Shown: piece after piece, positions 7,595 through 16,077 of the stretch
How positions within the stretch are numbered: position 1 is the stretch's first letter
Layout of the letters: the number at the start of each line of letters is the position of its first letter
Origin: Pseudofrankia nepalensis
GTDB lineage: Bacteria > Actinomycetota > Actinomycetes > Frankiales > Frankiaceae
Strand: one strand, 5' to 3'
Assembly (NCBI RefSeq): GCF_016786305.1
Contig: NZ_JADWYV010000069.1
Length of the DNA stretch: 39,188 bases
Program-made: the position numbers and the translations under genes
The notes under the pieces: model-generated
The model's input: only the letters and a program-made list of their open reading frames with translations
Databases searched by the model: none
Told to the model about the DNA's origin: nothing

Positions 7595-10500
7595 CTAGGG
7601 CCACCAGCGCCGCGCGCGGAGCAGCGCGGAGACGACCGCTGTTCGCGTTTCGGCGCGGTCGGTGCCGAGTACCGCCGGCAGGACGAGGACGACCGTCGAC
7701 CTGCCGGACTGGGCGGCCAGCTCGAGTGCCTGCGCGACCGCCGTCCCACGCTGGTCGGCCGGGAGATACGGCGCGAGCACGGCCAATGCCCGCGACTGTT
7801 CGTCCGCCTCCTCGCGGGCGGCGGCTTCCAGCGTTTCGGTGAGGGCCGGCTGGAGCTGGAGGGCCGGAAGGTGCGGCGCCAGCGTGGCCAGGGCGCGTGC
7901 CCGGGAAGCCGGCCACCTGACGGCGGCCACGGCCTCCAACTGCTCGGTGAGGACTGAGACGCGCCGATCGGCGGGCAGCCGCGCCGCCAGGACGGCCACT
8001 GCTCGTGCGCGGGCGAGCGGATCTTTGATCGCGGTGGCCACCCGCAACGCCTCCTCGATCAGACCGGCCGGGAGCTGCGGCGCGAGACGCTCGATCATGT
8101 CGGCCCGTTCGGTCGACCAGTCGGTCGCCGTGATGGGGTTGTCCAGTGACCGGGCGGCCAGCCAGGAGGGGAACGCGGCGAGGGCTTTCAGCGCCCGCGC
8201 GAGAAGCGATCGACGCCGCGCGGTGGGCAGCGACGGCGCGAGACTGGTCAGGGCCTCGGCCTGGCTGAACGGCATGAGGGCGCGGACGGCGTTCAGCGTC
8301 CCGGCGACGATCCGTGCGCGCCGCGCGGCGGGCAGGTACGGCGCCAGCCCGGCCATCGCCCGCACCTGATCCTGTCGTTCCCAGATGTCGGTGGCCAGGG
8401 TCCAGGCGGTTTCGAGCAGGTCGGCGGGCAGGTGGGGCGCCAACGCCCGCAACGTCGACGCCTGGTCCTCCGACTGGCAGGCGCTGGCGGCGGTCAGGGC
8501 CTGAGCGAGGGCCGTCCGACGCTGTCCGGCGGGCAGCAGTGGCGCCAGCGCGGTCAGCGCGCGTGCCTGGTAGTCCGGTCTCTCGACCGCGGCGGCGGCT
8601 GTCAGCGCCTCGGCGAGGACCGGCGCGCGCTCGTCGGCGGGCAGTTCGGTCGCCAGCCGGGTCAGCGCGCGCGCTGTGTCTTCTGGCTGGTCGATCGTGG
8701 TGGCCGCGAGGAGTGCCTGGCCGAGCAGGTCGGCGGGCAGACAGGGCGCCAGTCGGGCCACCAGCTGCCCCGAGAGGTGCGGTTCCCTGATCGTGGTCGC
8801 CGCGGTGAGCGCCTGGCCGAGCAGGTCGGCGGGCAGTTGTGGCGCCAGCCGGGCCACCGCGTCCGCTCTGTCGCCTAGGTAGTGGAGGGTGATCGCGGCT
8901 TCCAGCGCCTCGGCGAGGACCGGCCGGCGCCGATCGGCCGGTACCCGCGGCGCCAGCGCGGCCAGGATCTTCGCCACATCCGTCGGATCGACGGTTCTGG
9001 CGACCACGAGCGCGCGGTCGAGCAGGTCGGTGGGTAGCAGCGGCGCCAGTGCCGCCAGGACGGCGGCTCGGGTCGGCTTGTACCCGATGGCGGCGGCCGC
9101 GGCCAGCGCGTCGGTGAGGACGGGTCGACGCTGGTTGGTCGGCAGGTGTGGTGCCAGTCCGGCCAACGCCTCCGCCCGGTGATCGGGTTGAACGAGAGCA
9201 TCGGCGGTCGTGAGTGCCCGAGCGAGGACGGACCGGCGCTCGTCAGGCGACAACCGTGCCGTCAGCACGATCAACACGTCTGTCCGCCCGGAGCCGCGTA
9301 ACAGGGCGGTGGCCGTGACCAGCGCCTTGCCGAGCTGGTCGTCGGCCAGCAGCGGCGCCAGACGAAGCCACGCTGCCCCCGTCACGAGGGAGCCCTCGGC
9401 GATGAGGGCGTCGAGCGCCTGGGCAATGAGCTGCTGCCGCTGGCCGGCTGGCAGGTAGGGCACCAGTCCGGCCCATGCCTCCGCCCGGGCCGGCGAGTAG
9501 GTGATGGCGGTCGCGGCGTCGAGCGCCTGACCAAGCAGGTCGGGGGGCAGCATGGGCGCCAGCGTGGCCAGGATCGCTGCCTGATCGGAGAGCGCGCCGA
9601 CGGCGGCGGCCGCTTCCAGCGCCTGGGTGAGCACCCGCGCGCGTCCCTCGGCGGGCAGGAGCGGCGCCAACGCCACGAACGCCCGCGCCCTGTCCGCGCT
9701 CGACTCGATGTCGGTCGCGGCCGCCAGCGCCGCAGTGACGGCGTCCTCCCGCCAGGTGTCAGGAAATTGGGACGCCAGCACGATCAACGCTCGCACGCGC
9801 GCGTCGGGCCGGTCGATGCTGGTGGCCGCGGTGAACGCCTGGGCGTGGGCAAGGTGACGCAGGTCTACGGGCAGGTGGTCCGCCAGCGCGGTCAGCGCCG
9901 CCGCGCGGCCATGGGGCTCGGAAGTCGCCTGGGCGTAGGCGAGCGCCCGGATCGGCGCCCACAGTCCCGTCTCGACGAGGCGGACGAGCAGCGTGGCCGG
10001 AATGTTGTCCGCGAGGCTGGTGACGGAGCCAAGGATGAGGGCGTAGGTGGCTTGGCGAGCGAGAGCCGCGGGGTCGCCGCCGGCTTGGCGGGTGCGCGCG
10101 TCGGCCCAGGCGGCGCGGACCGCGACCAGGTAGTCGCCGGTGCGGCCGAGGTCTTCGTGGGCGCCGTACCAGGTGCTCTCGGCCCGGCCGGCCGGCCCTC
10201 GTCGTTCGGCGGCGAGGACCGCGTCGATGGTGTCCGGGTCGCCCGCGGCGAGCAGGTGAGCGACGAGGGCGGCCAGGCCGTACCGGTCGGCGTCGTCATA
10301 CGGGTCACGCAGGCCCGGCAGGTCGGGCAGGCCGCCCCAACGCTCGACCAGCGCGCTGGCCAGCAGCCGGTGAAGGCCCGCGACCGGCCGATCGAGGGTG
10401 GCGCGGATGTAGTCGAACAGCAGGTCGTGCAGGGTCACCGTGGCCGTCGCCGGCTGTGCTCGGACCAGGGAGCGCCGCGCCAGCAGGTTGAGGAGGTCCT

Positions 10501-11653
10501 CCGCGTCGAGCGGGTCGAGACCGGCGGTCCGTTGCCACAGCAGGATCACGGCGGCGAGCGGGACCGGGCCGCGGTGCTGGAAGACGGCCAGCTCACGGAA
10601 ACGGTCGGCTTCGGCGGCGGGGAGCGCCAGGACGGAGGCGTCGAGCGCGGCGAGCAGGTTCGGATGTGGGTAGCCGGCGAACCGCGCGGCGAGCTTGTCC
10701 AGGTCGGTGCGGCGCAGCCGCTGCGCGGCACTGTCCCAGCGGATTCCCAGGCGGACCATCGAGCCGACCAGCGCGAGCGCCAGGACCAGTCCGCCGCAGC
10801 GCTGGACGATCTCGCCGGTGACGGGTGGAAGCTCTTCGGGGCCGCAACCGGCGTGGGCGGCCAGGACCCGGCGGGAGACGTCCTCGTCGGCCATCGCCAG
10901 CTCATGTCCGCCGGCGTCGGCATACCAGGTCTGCCGGCTCCGGGACGTGACCAGGACCCGCACCCCGGCTGGCGGCTGGAAGGCCTCGACGACGGCGATG
11001 TCCCAGACGTCGTCGAGGACGATCAGACAGCGGGCGCCGGCCAGCAGCGTCCGCAGCCGGCGCGCCCCGTCCGTGACGTCGCCGATGCGGGCCAGGTCGC
11101 CGAAGGCGGCCAGCACATGGCCGAGAAGGCCGATGAGGTCCGGGGTGGGTCCGACCTGCGCCCACACGATCCCGTCCGGGAACATGGCCCGCACCGCGAG
11201 GTCGTGCACGAGAGCGGTCGCCACGGTCGACTTGCCGGCGCCTCCCATCGCCCACACGCCGACCACCTGGCCGGCCACCGGGTCGGCCAGCAGCGCGCGC
11301 AGCGCGGCGAGATCGGCGTCGCGGGCCACATGCCGGGGCGGTAGAGACGGCAGCAGCTCCCACGCCGGCTGCATCCGGCTCCGCGGTGGTCCACCACCGG
11401 CCCTGCCGGTGAACACCCTGTTGCCCGGGAACAACCGCGCCGCCTCGGCGAACAACGCCTCCCGAAGACCCGGCCGGATGCCGTGGGCGATCAGTAGGGA
11501 GACGTCGGTCCAGAACGCGTAGGCGTCGGGCGCCTGCCAGGACGGATGCCGGCCCGCGCCGAGCCCGGCCGCCACCAGCAGCCGCCGCGCCGCCCCCGGA
11601 TCCGCGAACACGTCCGCGAACTCCGCGATCTCCGCCGGCGAGAGGACGTCCAT
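7595..11653 (-). CDS. EAD1-NB-ARC-helical repeat protein (bacterial NLR-like STAND NTPase)
   Basis: 1352 residues. Residues ~3-85 match effector-associated domain 1: FADVFADPGAARRLLVAAGL, then FWTDV, then LFPGNRVF. The NB-ARC NTPase follows at ~105-380, with Walker A GVWAMGGAGKST (~130-142), Walker B LIVLDDVWD (~207-216), the sensor VLVTSRSR, and CGGLVLALAL in place of GLPLA. A winged-helix region carries an MHD-like LHDLLFDYI (~405-413). From ~585 to the end about 22 helical repeats of 32 or 36 residues share the core LAPxLPADLLGQALxAATxI. STAND NTPases of this layout act as molecular switches: the repeats sense a trigger, the NTPase oligomerises, and the EAD recruits an effector through a matching EAD. 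No EAD1 effector is seen nearby. The gene is convergent with the P450 gene. Confidence 0.93.
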   Translation of the reverse strand: MDVLSPAEIAEFADVFADPGAARRLLVAAGLGAGRHPSWQAPDAYAFWTDVSLLIAHGIRPGLREALFAEAARLFPGNRVFTGRAGGGPPRSRMQPAWELLPSLPPRHVARDADLAALRALLADPVAGQVVGVWAMGGAGKSTVATALVHDLAVRAMFPDGIVWAQVGPTPDLIGLLGHVLAAFGDLARIGDVTDGARRLRTLLAGARCLIVLDDVWDIAVVEAFQPPAGVRVLVTSRSRQTWYADAGGHELAMADEDVSRRVLAAHAGCGPEELPPVTGEIVQRCGGLVLALALVGSMVRLGIRWDSAAQRLRRTDLDKLAARFAGYPHPNLLAALDASVLALPAAEADRFRELAVFQHRGPVPLAAVILLWQRTAGLDPLDAEDLLNLLARRSLVRAQPATATVTLHDLLFDYIRATLDRPVAGLHRLLASALVERWGGLPDLPGLRDPYDDADRYGLAALVAHLLAAGDPDTIDAVLAAERRGPAGRAESTWYGAHEDLGRTGDYLVAVRAAWADARTRQAGGDPAALARQATYALILGSVTSLADNIPATLLVRLVETGLWAPIRALAYAQATSEPHGRAAALTALADHLPVDLRHLAHAQAFTAATSIDRPDARVRALIVLASQFPDTWREDAVTAALAAATDIESSADRARAFVALAPLLPAEGRARVLTQALEAAAAVGALSDQAAILATLAPMLPPDLLGQALDAATAITYSPARAEAWAGLVPYLPAGQRQQLIAQALDALIAEGSLVTGAAWLRLAPLLADDQLGKALVTATALLRGSGRTDVLIVLTARLSPDERRSVLARALTTADALVQPDHRAEALAGLAPHLPTNQRRPVLTDALAAAAAIGYKPTRAAVLAALAPLLPTDLLDRALVVARTVDPTDVAKILAALAPRVPADRRRPVLAEALEAAITLHYLGDRADAVARLAPQLPADLLGQALTAATTIREPHLSGQLVARLAPCLPADLLGQALLAATTIDQPEDTARALTRLATELPADERAPVLAEALTAAAAVERPDYQARALTALAPLLPAGQRRTALAQALTAASACQSEDQASTLRALAPHLPADLLETAWTLATDIWERQDQVRAMAGLAPYLPAARRARIVAGTLNAVRALMPFSQAEALTSLAPSLPTARRRSLLARALKALAAFPSWLAARSLDNPITATDWSTERADMIERLAPQLPAGLIEEALRVATAIKDPLARARAVAVLAARLPADRRVSVLTEQLEAVAAVRWPASRARALATLAPHLPALQLQPALTETLEAAAREEADEQSRALAVLAPYLPADQRGTAVAQALELAAQSGRSTVVLVLPAVLGTDRAETRTAVVSALLRARRWWP
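7625..9900 (-). repeat. about 22 coding repeats (32- and 36-residue forms) of the NLR-like protein
   Basis: The repeat core, A-x2-L-x2-LAP-x-LPA-D, comes in two lengths. The short form (e.g. LAPQLPADLLGQALTAATTI) is 31-32 residues. The long form (e.g. LAPRVPADRRRPVLAEALEA) is 35-36 and gains about one helical turn after LPAD. Both forms are interleaved. Near-identical neighbours (the two LPADLLGQAL units near 8700-8850) suggest recent duplication. It resembles HEAT-like solenoids but the family is not identified. Confidence 0.8.
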
Positions 11654-11910
11654 CGACCGCCCGCCCCCTGTTTCCGCCGCCTGTCGCTCGTGGTGCGCCG
11701 GCTGACCGGTCCCAGACCAGACTATGGCCGATCACCGGCTCCGCATGCTCGTCGTCCATTGCTCCTCTGGTTCGACGATCCGAACGCGATACCGACCAGC
11801 GCCCCTCACACGCTGCGCAACGCTGACGGCAGCCCGATAGACGGCATCGTGATTGACCTGGAGACCAGGGCGCTGCGCACCGCGGTCGGCTGGCAGGTCA
11901 GCCGCGAGAG
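11654..11910. other. gene-free stretch upstream of the NLR-like gene
   Basis: It contains the promoter side of the NLR-like gene (start at 11653). The plus strand carries an unstarted frame ending at 11968 with plausible codon use but no recognisable domain. No hairpin or promoter is convincing. Confidence 0.3.
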
Positions 11911-12233
11911 CTACTGCCAGACGATCCGGAACCTGAACGTGACCGGTATCGACTGCCACGCCGGCTGATGGACATGGCCGGGCCGGTCCCCGGGGACGCC
12001 TGTCGCGGTCGGCGTCGCCGAACTCCGCGACCGTGCTGGGACCGGCCATGGCCCAGACACCACCGGCACCCGGCGGGCGGGTTCCGGAACAGGGACGCCC
12101 CGAGCGCGACGGCGACACCGCGGGCATCGGCCAGGACGTGTGGCCGGCGTCGGCGGGCGGGATCGGGCGGCAGCTCGTCGTGCCAGCGCAGCTCGTTGGG
12201 CCCGACGGGTTGGAAGTCGTGCCGGCCGCTCAC
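11911..12233 (-). pseudogene. possible frameshifted small gene coupled to the TetR gene
   Basis: A GTG at 12233 overlaps the TetR stop (GTGA), as coupled genes do. The first ~60 codons (reading HDFQPVGPNELRWHDELPPD) end almost always in G or C, a coding-like pattern. That pattern then jumps to a second frame (VWAMAGPSTVAEFGDADRD, near 12050-11990) and perhaps to a third, ending at 11911. I do not recognise the protein. This could be a decayed gene with two frameshifts, or chance in GC-rich DNA; the unshifted frame would end at 11898. Confidence 0.3.
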
Positions 12234-12877
12234 TTCGGCGCCGCGCTGTCGCGGGCCGTCGACACGCAGAACCGCAGAAGGCGGTCCGCCTCGTCGGGCG
12301 TGGGACGGGTGCCGGCCTTGAGATGTCCGCTGACCCTGCCGTAGACGGCGTGGGTGACGAGTTCGGCGTCGAGTTCGGGCGTGGCGCTGCCGAGCAGCGT
12401 GAACGGCTCGTGGAGAAGCTCGGCGAGCGGCCGTTTCGCGCTGTGGTCACCGGTCGGGATGGCGGTGTTGAAGTTGCTGCTGTTCGACAGGATGGCCGAG
12501 GTCGACGCGGCCTGGGTCTCGTCGGCCTGGGAGAGCGCACCGTCGAGCCAGCAGCGGATCTTGCCCTCGGCCGCGGGCTCCTTGGCCATCCGGCGGGCGA
12601 GGACGGCGGCGACCCGTTCGACACCGTCCTCGATCAGCGCGGCGACCAGCGCGTCCTTCGACGGGAAGTGCCGGTAGAACGCGTCGTTGGACAGGCCCGC
12701 CACGGCGACGATGTCCGCGACCCGTGCCTTCGCCGCCGTGCCGCTGGCGTCGATGACCTTGCGGGCCGCCTCGATCAGCTCGGTCACCTCGTGGACGTAG
12801 TCGGGCCGCCGCCGCCCGGCCGTCTGGGCCGCGATGCGGGTGGCCACGCGGCTCGGGGTACCGATTGCGCTCTCCAT
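12230..12877 (-). CDS. TetR-family transcriptional regulator, probable regulator of the 12980-20462 operon
   Basis: 215 residues, the normal TetR length. HTH: VHEVTELIEAARKVIDASGT, then ARVADIVAVAGLSNDAFYRHF and SKDALVAALIEDGVERVAAV. The C-terminal part is the ligand-binding helical bundle. The ATG at 12877 has no Shine-Dalgarno, but a TACGAT element on the minus strand (12890-12885) ends 7 nt before it, so a leaderless transcript is plausible. It is divergent from the seven-gene CoA/F420 operon across 102 bp that hold three direct repeats. TetR proteins placed like this usually repress the divergent catabolic operon and are released by a CoA-ester or substrate; that is inference here. Confidence 0.93.
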   Translation of the reverse strand: MESAIGTPSRVATRIAAQTAGRRRPDYVHEVTELIEAARKVIDASGTAAKARVADIVAVAGLSNDAFYRHFPSKDALVAALIEDGVERVAAVLARRMAKEPAAEGKIRCWLDGALSQADETQAASTSAILSNSSNFNTAIPTGDHSAKRPLAELLHEPFTLLGSATPELDAELVTHAVYGRVSGHLKAGTRPTPDEADRLLRFCVSTARDSAAPK

Positions 12878-12880
12878 ACC

Positions 12881-12952
12881 CAGAATCGTAGGGTGCTGTC
12901 CAGAATGATGTAGGAACTACAGAATGATGTTGAAATAACCGGAACAGTGTTC
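12881..12952. promoter_or_regulatory. three direct repeats and a small palindrome between TetR and the CoA/F420 operon
   Basis: CAGAAT-led repeats start at 12881 (CAGAATCGTAG), 12901 (CAGAATGATGTAG) and 12920 (CAGAATGATGTTG), spaced 20 and 19 bp, about two helical turns. The first overlaps the suggested -10 of the TetR gene. GAACA-G-TGTTC at 12942-12952 is a perfect 11-bp palindrome. Phased repeats of this kind are a plausible regulator-binding array. Confidence 0.5.
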
Positions 12953-12979
12953 GAGACCGCGAACGACGGAGGAGCCTGG

Positions 12980-14002
12980 GTGAAGATCGATGGCGGGTTG
13001 CTCCACTCGCTCGGCGACCGGGACTCGGCGGCCCGCGGCGCGCGGCTGGCCGCCTCGGTGGGTTACGACCGGCTGTTCGCCGCGGAGGCGGCGCACGACC
13101 CGTTCCTGCCGCTCGCGCTGGCCGCCGGCGCGGCAGACATCGACCTCGGGACCAACGTCGCGATCGCCTTCGCCCGCAACCCGATGACGACCGCGGCGGT
13201 CGCCAACGACCTGCAGGTGCTGACCGGTGGCCGGTTCGTGCTCGGGCTGGGCTCGCAGGTGAAGGCGCACATCACCCGCCGGTTCTCGATGCCGTGGTCG
13301 CATCCGGCGGCGCGGATGCGGGAGTTCGTGCTCGCGCTGCGGGCGATCTGGGACAGCTGGCAGCCCGGCGGCCGGCTGCGGTTCGAGGGCACCTACTACC
13401 AGCACACGCTGTCGAACCCGCTGTTCCAGCCAGGGCCGAACCCGTTCGGGCCGCCGAGGGTGTTCCTGGCGGCGGTCGGTCCCCGGATGACCGAGGTCGC
13501 CGGCGAGGTGGCCGACGGGCTGATGTGCCACGGGTTCACCAGCGCCTCCTACCTGGCCGAGGTGACCTTGCCGGCGCTGCGCCGCGGCCTGGCGAAAGCC
13601 GGCCGCGCGGACGGCACGGTGGAGGTGTGCCTGCCGGTGTTCCTCGCGACGGCCCCGCCGGGCGGCGATCTGGAGCCCGAGATCGACCGGGTGCGCCGGC
13701 AGATCGCGTTCTACGCGTCGACGCCCGCCTACCGAGCCGTCCTCGACCATCACGGCTGGGGCGAGCTGCACGGCGAGCTGCACCGGCTGTCGGTGGACCA
13801 GCGCTGGGCGGAGATGGCCGGGCTCGTCGACGACGACATCCTGCGCACGCTCGCCGTCGTGGCCGACGCCGACGACCTGGCGGACGTCGTGCGGGACCGG
13901 TTCGGCGGGCTCGTGACCGGCCTGCGCCTCAACGTGCCCTACCCGGACGCCCCCGAGGTCTGGGCGCCGGTGGTCGCCAAGATCAAGGAGCCTGTCTCGT
14001 GA
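12980..14002 (+). CDS. LLM-class (F420-dependent-type) oxidoreductase, first gene of the operon
   Basis: 340 residues from the GTG at 12980, which has GGAGGAG 5 nt upstream and gives the family-typical MKIDGGLL start; the GTG at 12947 has no such site. TIM-barrel landmarks: VGYDRLFAAEAAHDPFLPLALAA, IDLGTNVAIAFARNPM, LTGGRFVLGLGSQVKAH, FLAAVGPRMTEVAGEVADG. This subgroup of the luciferase-like family usually uses coenzyme F420 (hydride transfer), though FMN cannot be excluded from sequence. Its stop overlaps the next GTG (GTGA). It is probably the redox step acting on an acyl-CoA or ring substrate in the pathway encoded downstream. Confidence 0.93.
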   Translation: MKIDGGLLHSLGDRDSAARGARLAASVGYDRLFAAEAAHDPFLPLALAAGAADIDLGTNVAIAFARNPMTTAAVANDLQVLTGGRFVLGLGSQVKAHITRRFSMPWSHPAARMREFVLALRAIWDSWQPGGRLRFEGTYYQHTLSNPLFQPGPNPFGPPRVFLAAVGPRMTEVAGEVADGLMCHGFTSASYLAEVTLPALRRGLAKAGRADGTVEVCLPVFLATAPPGGDLEPEIDRVRRQIAFYASTPAYRAVLDHHGWGELHGELHRLSVDQRWAEMAGLVDDDILRTLAVVADADDLADVVRDRFGGLVTGLRLNVPYPDAPEVWAPVVAKIKEPVS

Positions 14003-14832
14003 GCCTGACCTGCTTCGACGTCACCTACGCGGACGGCGTCGCGTACCTGCGGCTCAACCGCCCCGAGCAGAAGAACACGCTGATCCCGTCGTTCTGGGCC
14101 GAGCTGCGGACGCTGGTGACCGACATCGACCGCGAGGCCCGCGCCCGGGTGATCGTCCTCTCCTCGACCGGGCGGCACTTCTGCGCCGGGCTCGACCTCG
14201 GCGTGTTCGACGGCGGGATGTTCCGGACGAGCGGCGGCGGCGACGAGCCCGGCCGCAAGCGGGCGGTGCTCTACCAGGGCATCCGCTCGCTGCAGGAGAC
14301 GTTCACCGCCCTGGAACGCGCCCGCGTTCCGGTGATCGCGGCGATCCAGGGCGGCTGTGTCGGCGCCGGGCTCGGCATGGTCGCCGCCTGCGACCTGCGC
14401 TACGCCACCCGGGACGCGTTCTTCCTCGTCCAGGAGACGAACATCGGCATCACCGCCGAGGTCGGCCAGTTGCAGCGGCTGCCGAAGGTGATGCCCGAGG
14501 GCATCGCCCGCGAGATGGCCTACCGCGGGATGCGGCTGCCGGCCGCCCGGGCCGAGGCGGTCGGCTTCGTCAACGCCGTGTTCGACGACCATGACGCTCT
14601 GCTGGCCGGTGTCTCGGACATCGCGCGCGAGATCGCGGCGAAGAGCCCGCTGGCGGTCTGGGGTGCCAAGCACTCGATCAACCACGCCCGCGACCACGCC
14701 GTCGACGACGGTCTCGACCTCGTCGCGCTGTGGCAGGCCGGGATGTACCACCCCGACGACTGCCTGGAAAGCCTGCAGGCCCAGCGGGAGCGGCGCGCCC
14801 CGGTCTTCGAGGACCTCCGGCCGACCCCCTGA
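13999..14832 (+). CDS. crotonase-family protein resembling dienoyl-CoA isomerase (ECH1 type)
   Basis: 277 residues from the GTG at 13999, with AAGGAG 8 nt upstream and a 4-bp overlap with the preceding gene. Crotonase features: oxyanion-hole HFCAGLDL (~53-60) and GGCVGAGLGMVAACDLRYA. The segment DAFFLVQETNIGITAEVGQLQRLPKVM closely follows mammalian delta3,5-delta2,4-dienoyl-CoA isomerase (ECH1). It keeps the ACD aspartate and the QE glutamate; the third acidic residue (Asp in ECH1) is Glu. An isomerase moving double bonds in an unsaturated or ring-derived acyl-CoA is therefore more likely than a plain hydratase, but this is by eye. Confidence 0.92.
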   Translation: MSLTCFDVTYADGVAYLRLNRPEQKNTLIPSFWAELRTLVTDIDREARARVIVLSSTGRHFCAGLDLGVFDGGMFRTSGGGDEPGRKRAVLYQGIRSLQETFTALERARVPVIAAIQGGCVGAGLGMVAACDLRYATRDAFFLVQETNIGITAEVGQLQRLPKVMPEGIAREMAYRGMRLPAARAEAVGFVNAVFDDHDALLAGVSDIAREIAAKSPLAVWGAKHSINHARDHAVDDGLDLVALWQAGMYHPDDCLESLQAQRERRAPVFEDLRPTP

Positions 14833-14835
14833 GCC

Positions 14836-14881
14836 GGTCGTCGGACGGCCAGGACCGCGGTCGCCGGACCGCCAAGACCGC
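14836..14881 (+). repeat. imperfect 23-bp tandem repeat in the operon
   Basis: Two 23-bp units (14836-14858 and 14859-14881) differ at three positions. They fill the only real gap in the operon, between the crotonase stop and the ribosome-binding site of the amidohydrolase gene. A short local duplication is the simplest explanation. Confidence 0.75.
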
Positions 14882-14898
14882 GACGGAAGGAAGCTGAC

Positions 14899-16077
14899 GT
14901 GCCTGACCAGCGCCCCATCGACGCCGACAACCACTACTACGAGCCGCTGGACGCGTTCACCCGCCACCTCGACCCGGCGTTCGCCCAGCGCGGCGTGCAG
15001 GTCCTGCAGAAGGGCAAGCGCGCCGTCGTGGTGATCGGCGGCCGGGTCAACACCTTCATCCCCAACCCCACCTTCAACCCGGTCACCAAGCCCGGCTGCC
15101 TCGACCTGTACTTCCGCGGGGTCATGCCCGCGGGCGTGAGCCGGCAGACCCTGCTGGAGGTCGAACCGCTGGCGCCGGAGTACCGCGACCGCGACCTGCG
15201 GATCGCCCGGCTCGACGAGCAGGGCCTGGCCGGAGCGGTGCTCTACCCGACGATGGGCGTCGGGGTGGAGGAGGCGCTGCGCGACGACGTCGGGGCCACC
15301 ATGGCCAGCCTGCACGCGTTCAACCGGTGGCTGGAGGACGACTGGGGCTACTCCTACCAGGACCGGCTGTTCGCCGTGCCGCTGATCTCCCTGGCCGATC
15401 CGGAGGCGGCGGTCGCCGAGGTGGAGCGGGTGCTCGGCCTCGGCGCGCGCCTCGTCCACGTCCGCCCGGCGCCGGTGCCGGCGCCCGGGACGGGGGCGAG
15501 CGGGCGGTCGCTGGGCCACCCCGCCCACGACCCGGTGTGGGCGCGCCTCGCGGAGGCGGACGTGCCGGTGGCGTTCCACCTGGGGGACAGCGGCTACCAC
15601 AAGATGTCCGCGATGTGGGGCGGCTCGGCGACCCTGGAGGCGTTCGGGAAGACGAACGTGCTGGCCAAGATCGTCGTCGGGGATCGGGCCATCCAGGACA
15701 CCATGGCCAGCCTCGTGGTCGACGGCGTGTTCGCCCGCCATCCGAACCTGCGGGCGGTGAGCATCGAGAACGGCGCCGCCTGGGTGAAGCCCCTGCTACG
15801 GCTGCTGAAGAAATACGCCAACCAGTCCCCGGAGAGCTTCTCCGGCGACCCGGTCGAGGCGTTTCGCCAGCACGTGTGGGTGGCGCCCTACTACGAGGAC
15901 GACCTCGCCGAGCTGGTCGAGCTCATCGGCGCCGACCACGTCCTGTTCGGGTCGGACTGGCCGCACGCCGAGGGCCTGGCCGAACCGCTCCAGTTCGAGA
16001 AGGAGATCGCCTCGCTCGACGCCGCCACCAGGGCTCGGATCATGCGGGACAACTCCGCCGCGCTCCTCGGCCTGTGA
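14899..16077 (+). CDS. amidohydrolase 2 family protein (ACMSD-like metal-dependent hydrolase/decarboxylase)
   Basis: 392 residues from the GTG at 14899, with GGAAGGAAG just upstream. N-terminal DADNHYYEP supplies the metal-binding D-x-[N]-H motif of PF04909-type enzymes. Other landmarks are VPVAFHLGDSGYH (His), the helix RHPNLRAVSIENGAAWV, and C-terminal VLFGSDWPHAEG with the metal-ligand Asp. This family includes aminocarboxymuconate-semialdehyde decarboxylase and ring-cleavage hydrolases. A decarboxylation or hydrolytic C-C cleavage in the operon's pathway is a reasonable guess. Its stop overlaps the next GTG (GTGA, 16074-16077). A paralogue with lost metal ligands lies two genes downstream. 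Confidence 0.93.
   Translation: MPDQRPIDADNHYYEPLDAFTRHLDPAFAQRGVQVLQKGKRAVVVIGGRVNTFIPNPTFNPVTKPGCLDLYFRGVMPAGVSRQTLLEVEPLAPEYRDRDLRIARLDEQGLAGAVLYPTMGVGVEEALRDDVGATMASLHAFNRWLEDDWGYSYQDRLFAVPLISLADPEAAVAEVERVLGLGARLVHVRPAPVPAPGTGASGRSLGHPAHDPVWARLAEADVPVAFHLGDSGYHKMSAMWGGSATLEAFGKTNVLAKIVVGDRAIQDTMASLVVDGVFARHPNLRAVSIENGAAWVKPLLRLLKKYANQSPESFSGDPVEAFRQHVWVAPYYEDDLAELVELIGADHVLFGSDWPHAEGLAEPLQFEKEIASLDAATRARIMRDNSAALLGL

Noticed and set aside
9767..11344. Long plus-strand frame opposite the NLR-like gene
   Set aside because: No domain; the minus strand carries Walker motifs and the repeat array.
12947..12949. GTG as the start of the first operon gene
   Set aside because: It lies inside the 11-bp palindrome without a ribosome-binding site; GTG 12980 has GGAGGAG and gives the family-typical N-terminus.
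13939..15741. Long minus-strand frame across the crotonase and amidohydrolase genes
   Set aside because: It is the shadow of two well-supported plus-strand enzymes with ribosome-binding sites and family motifs.
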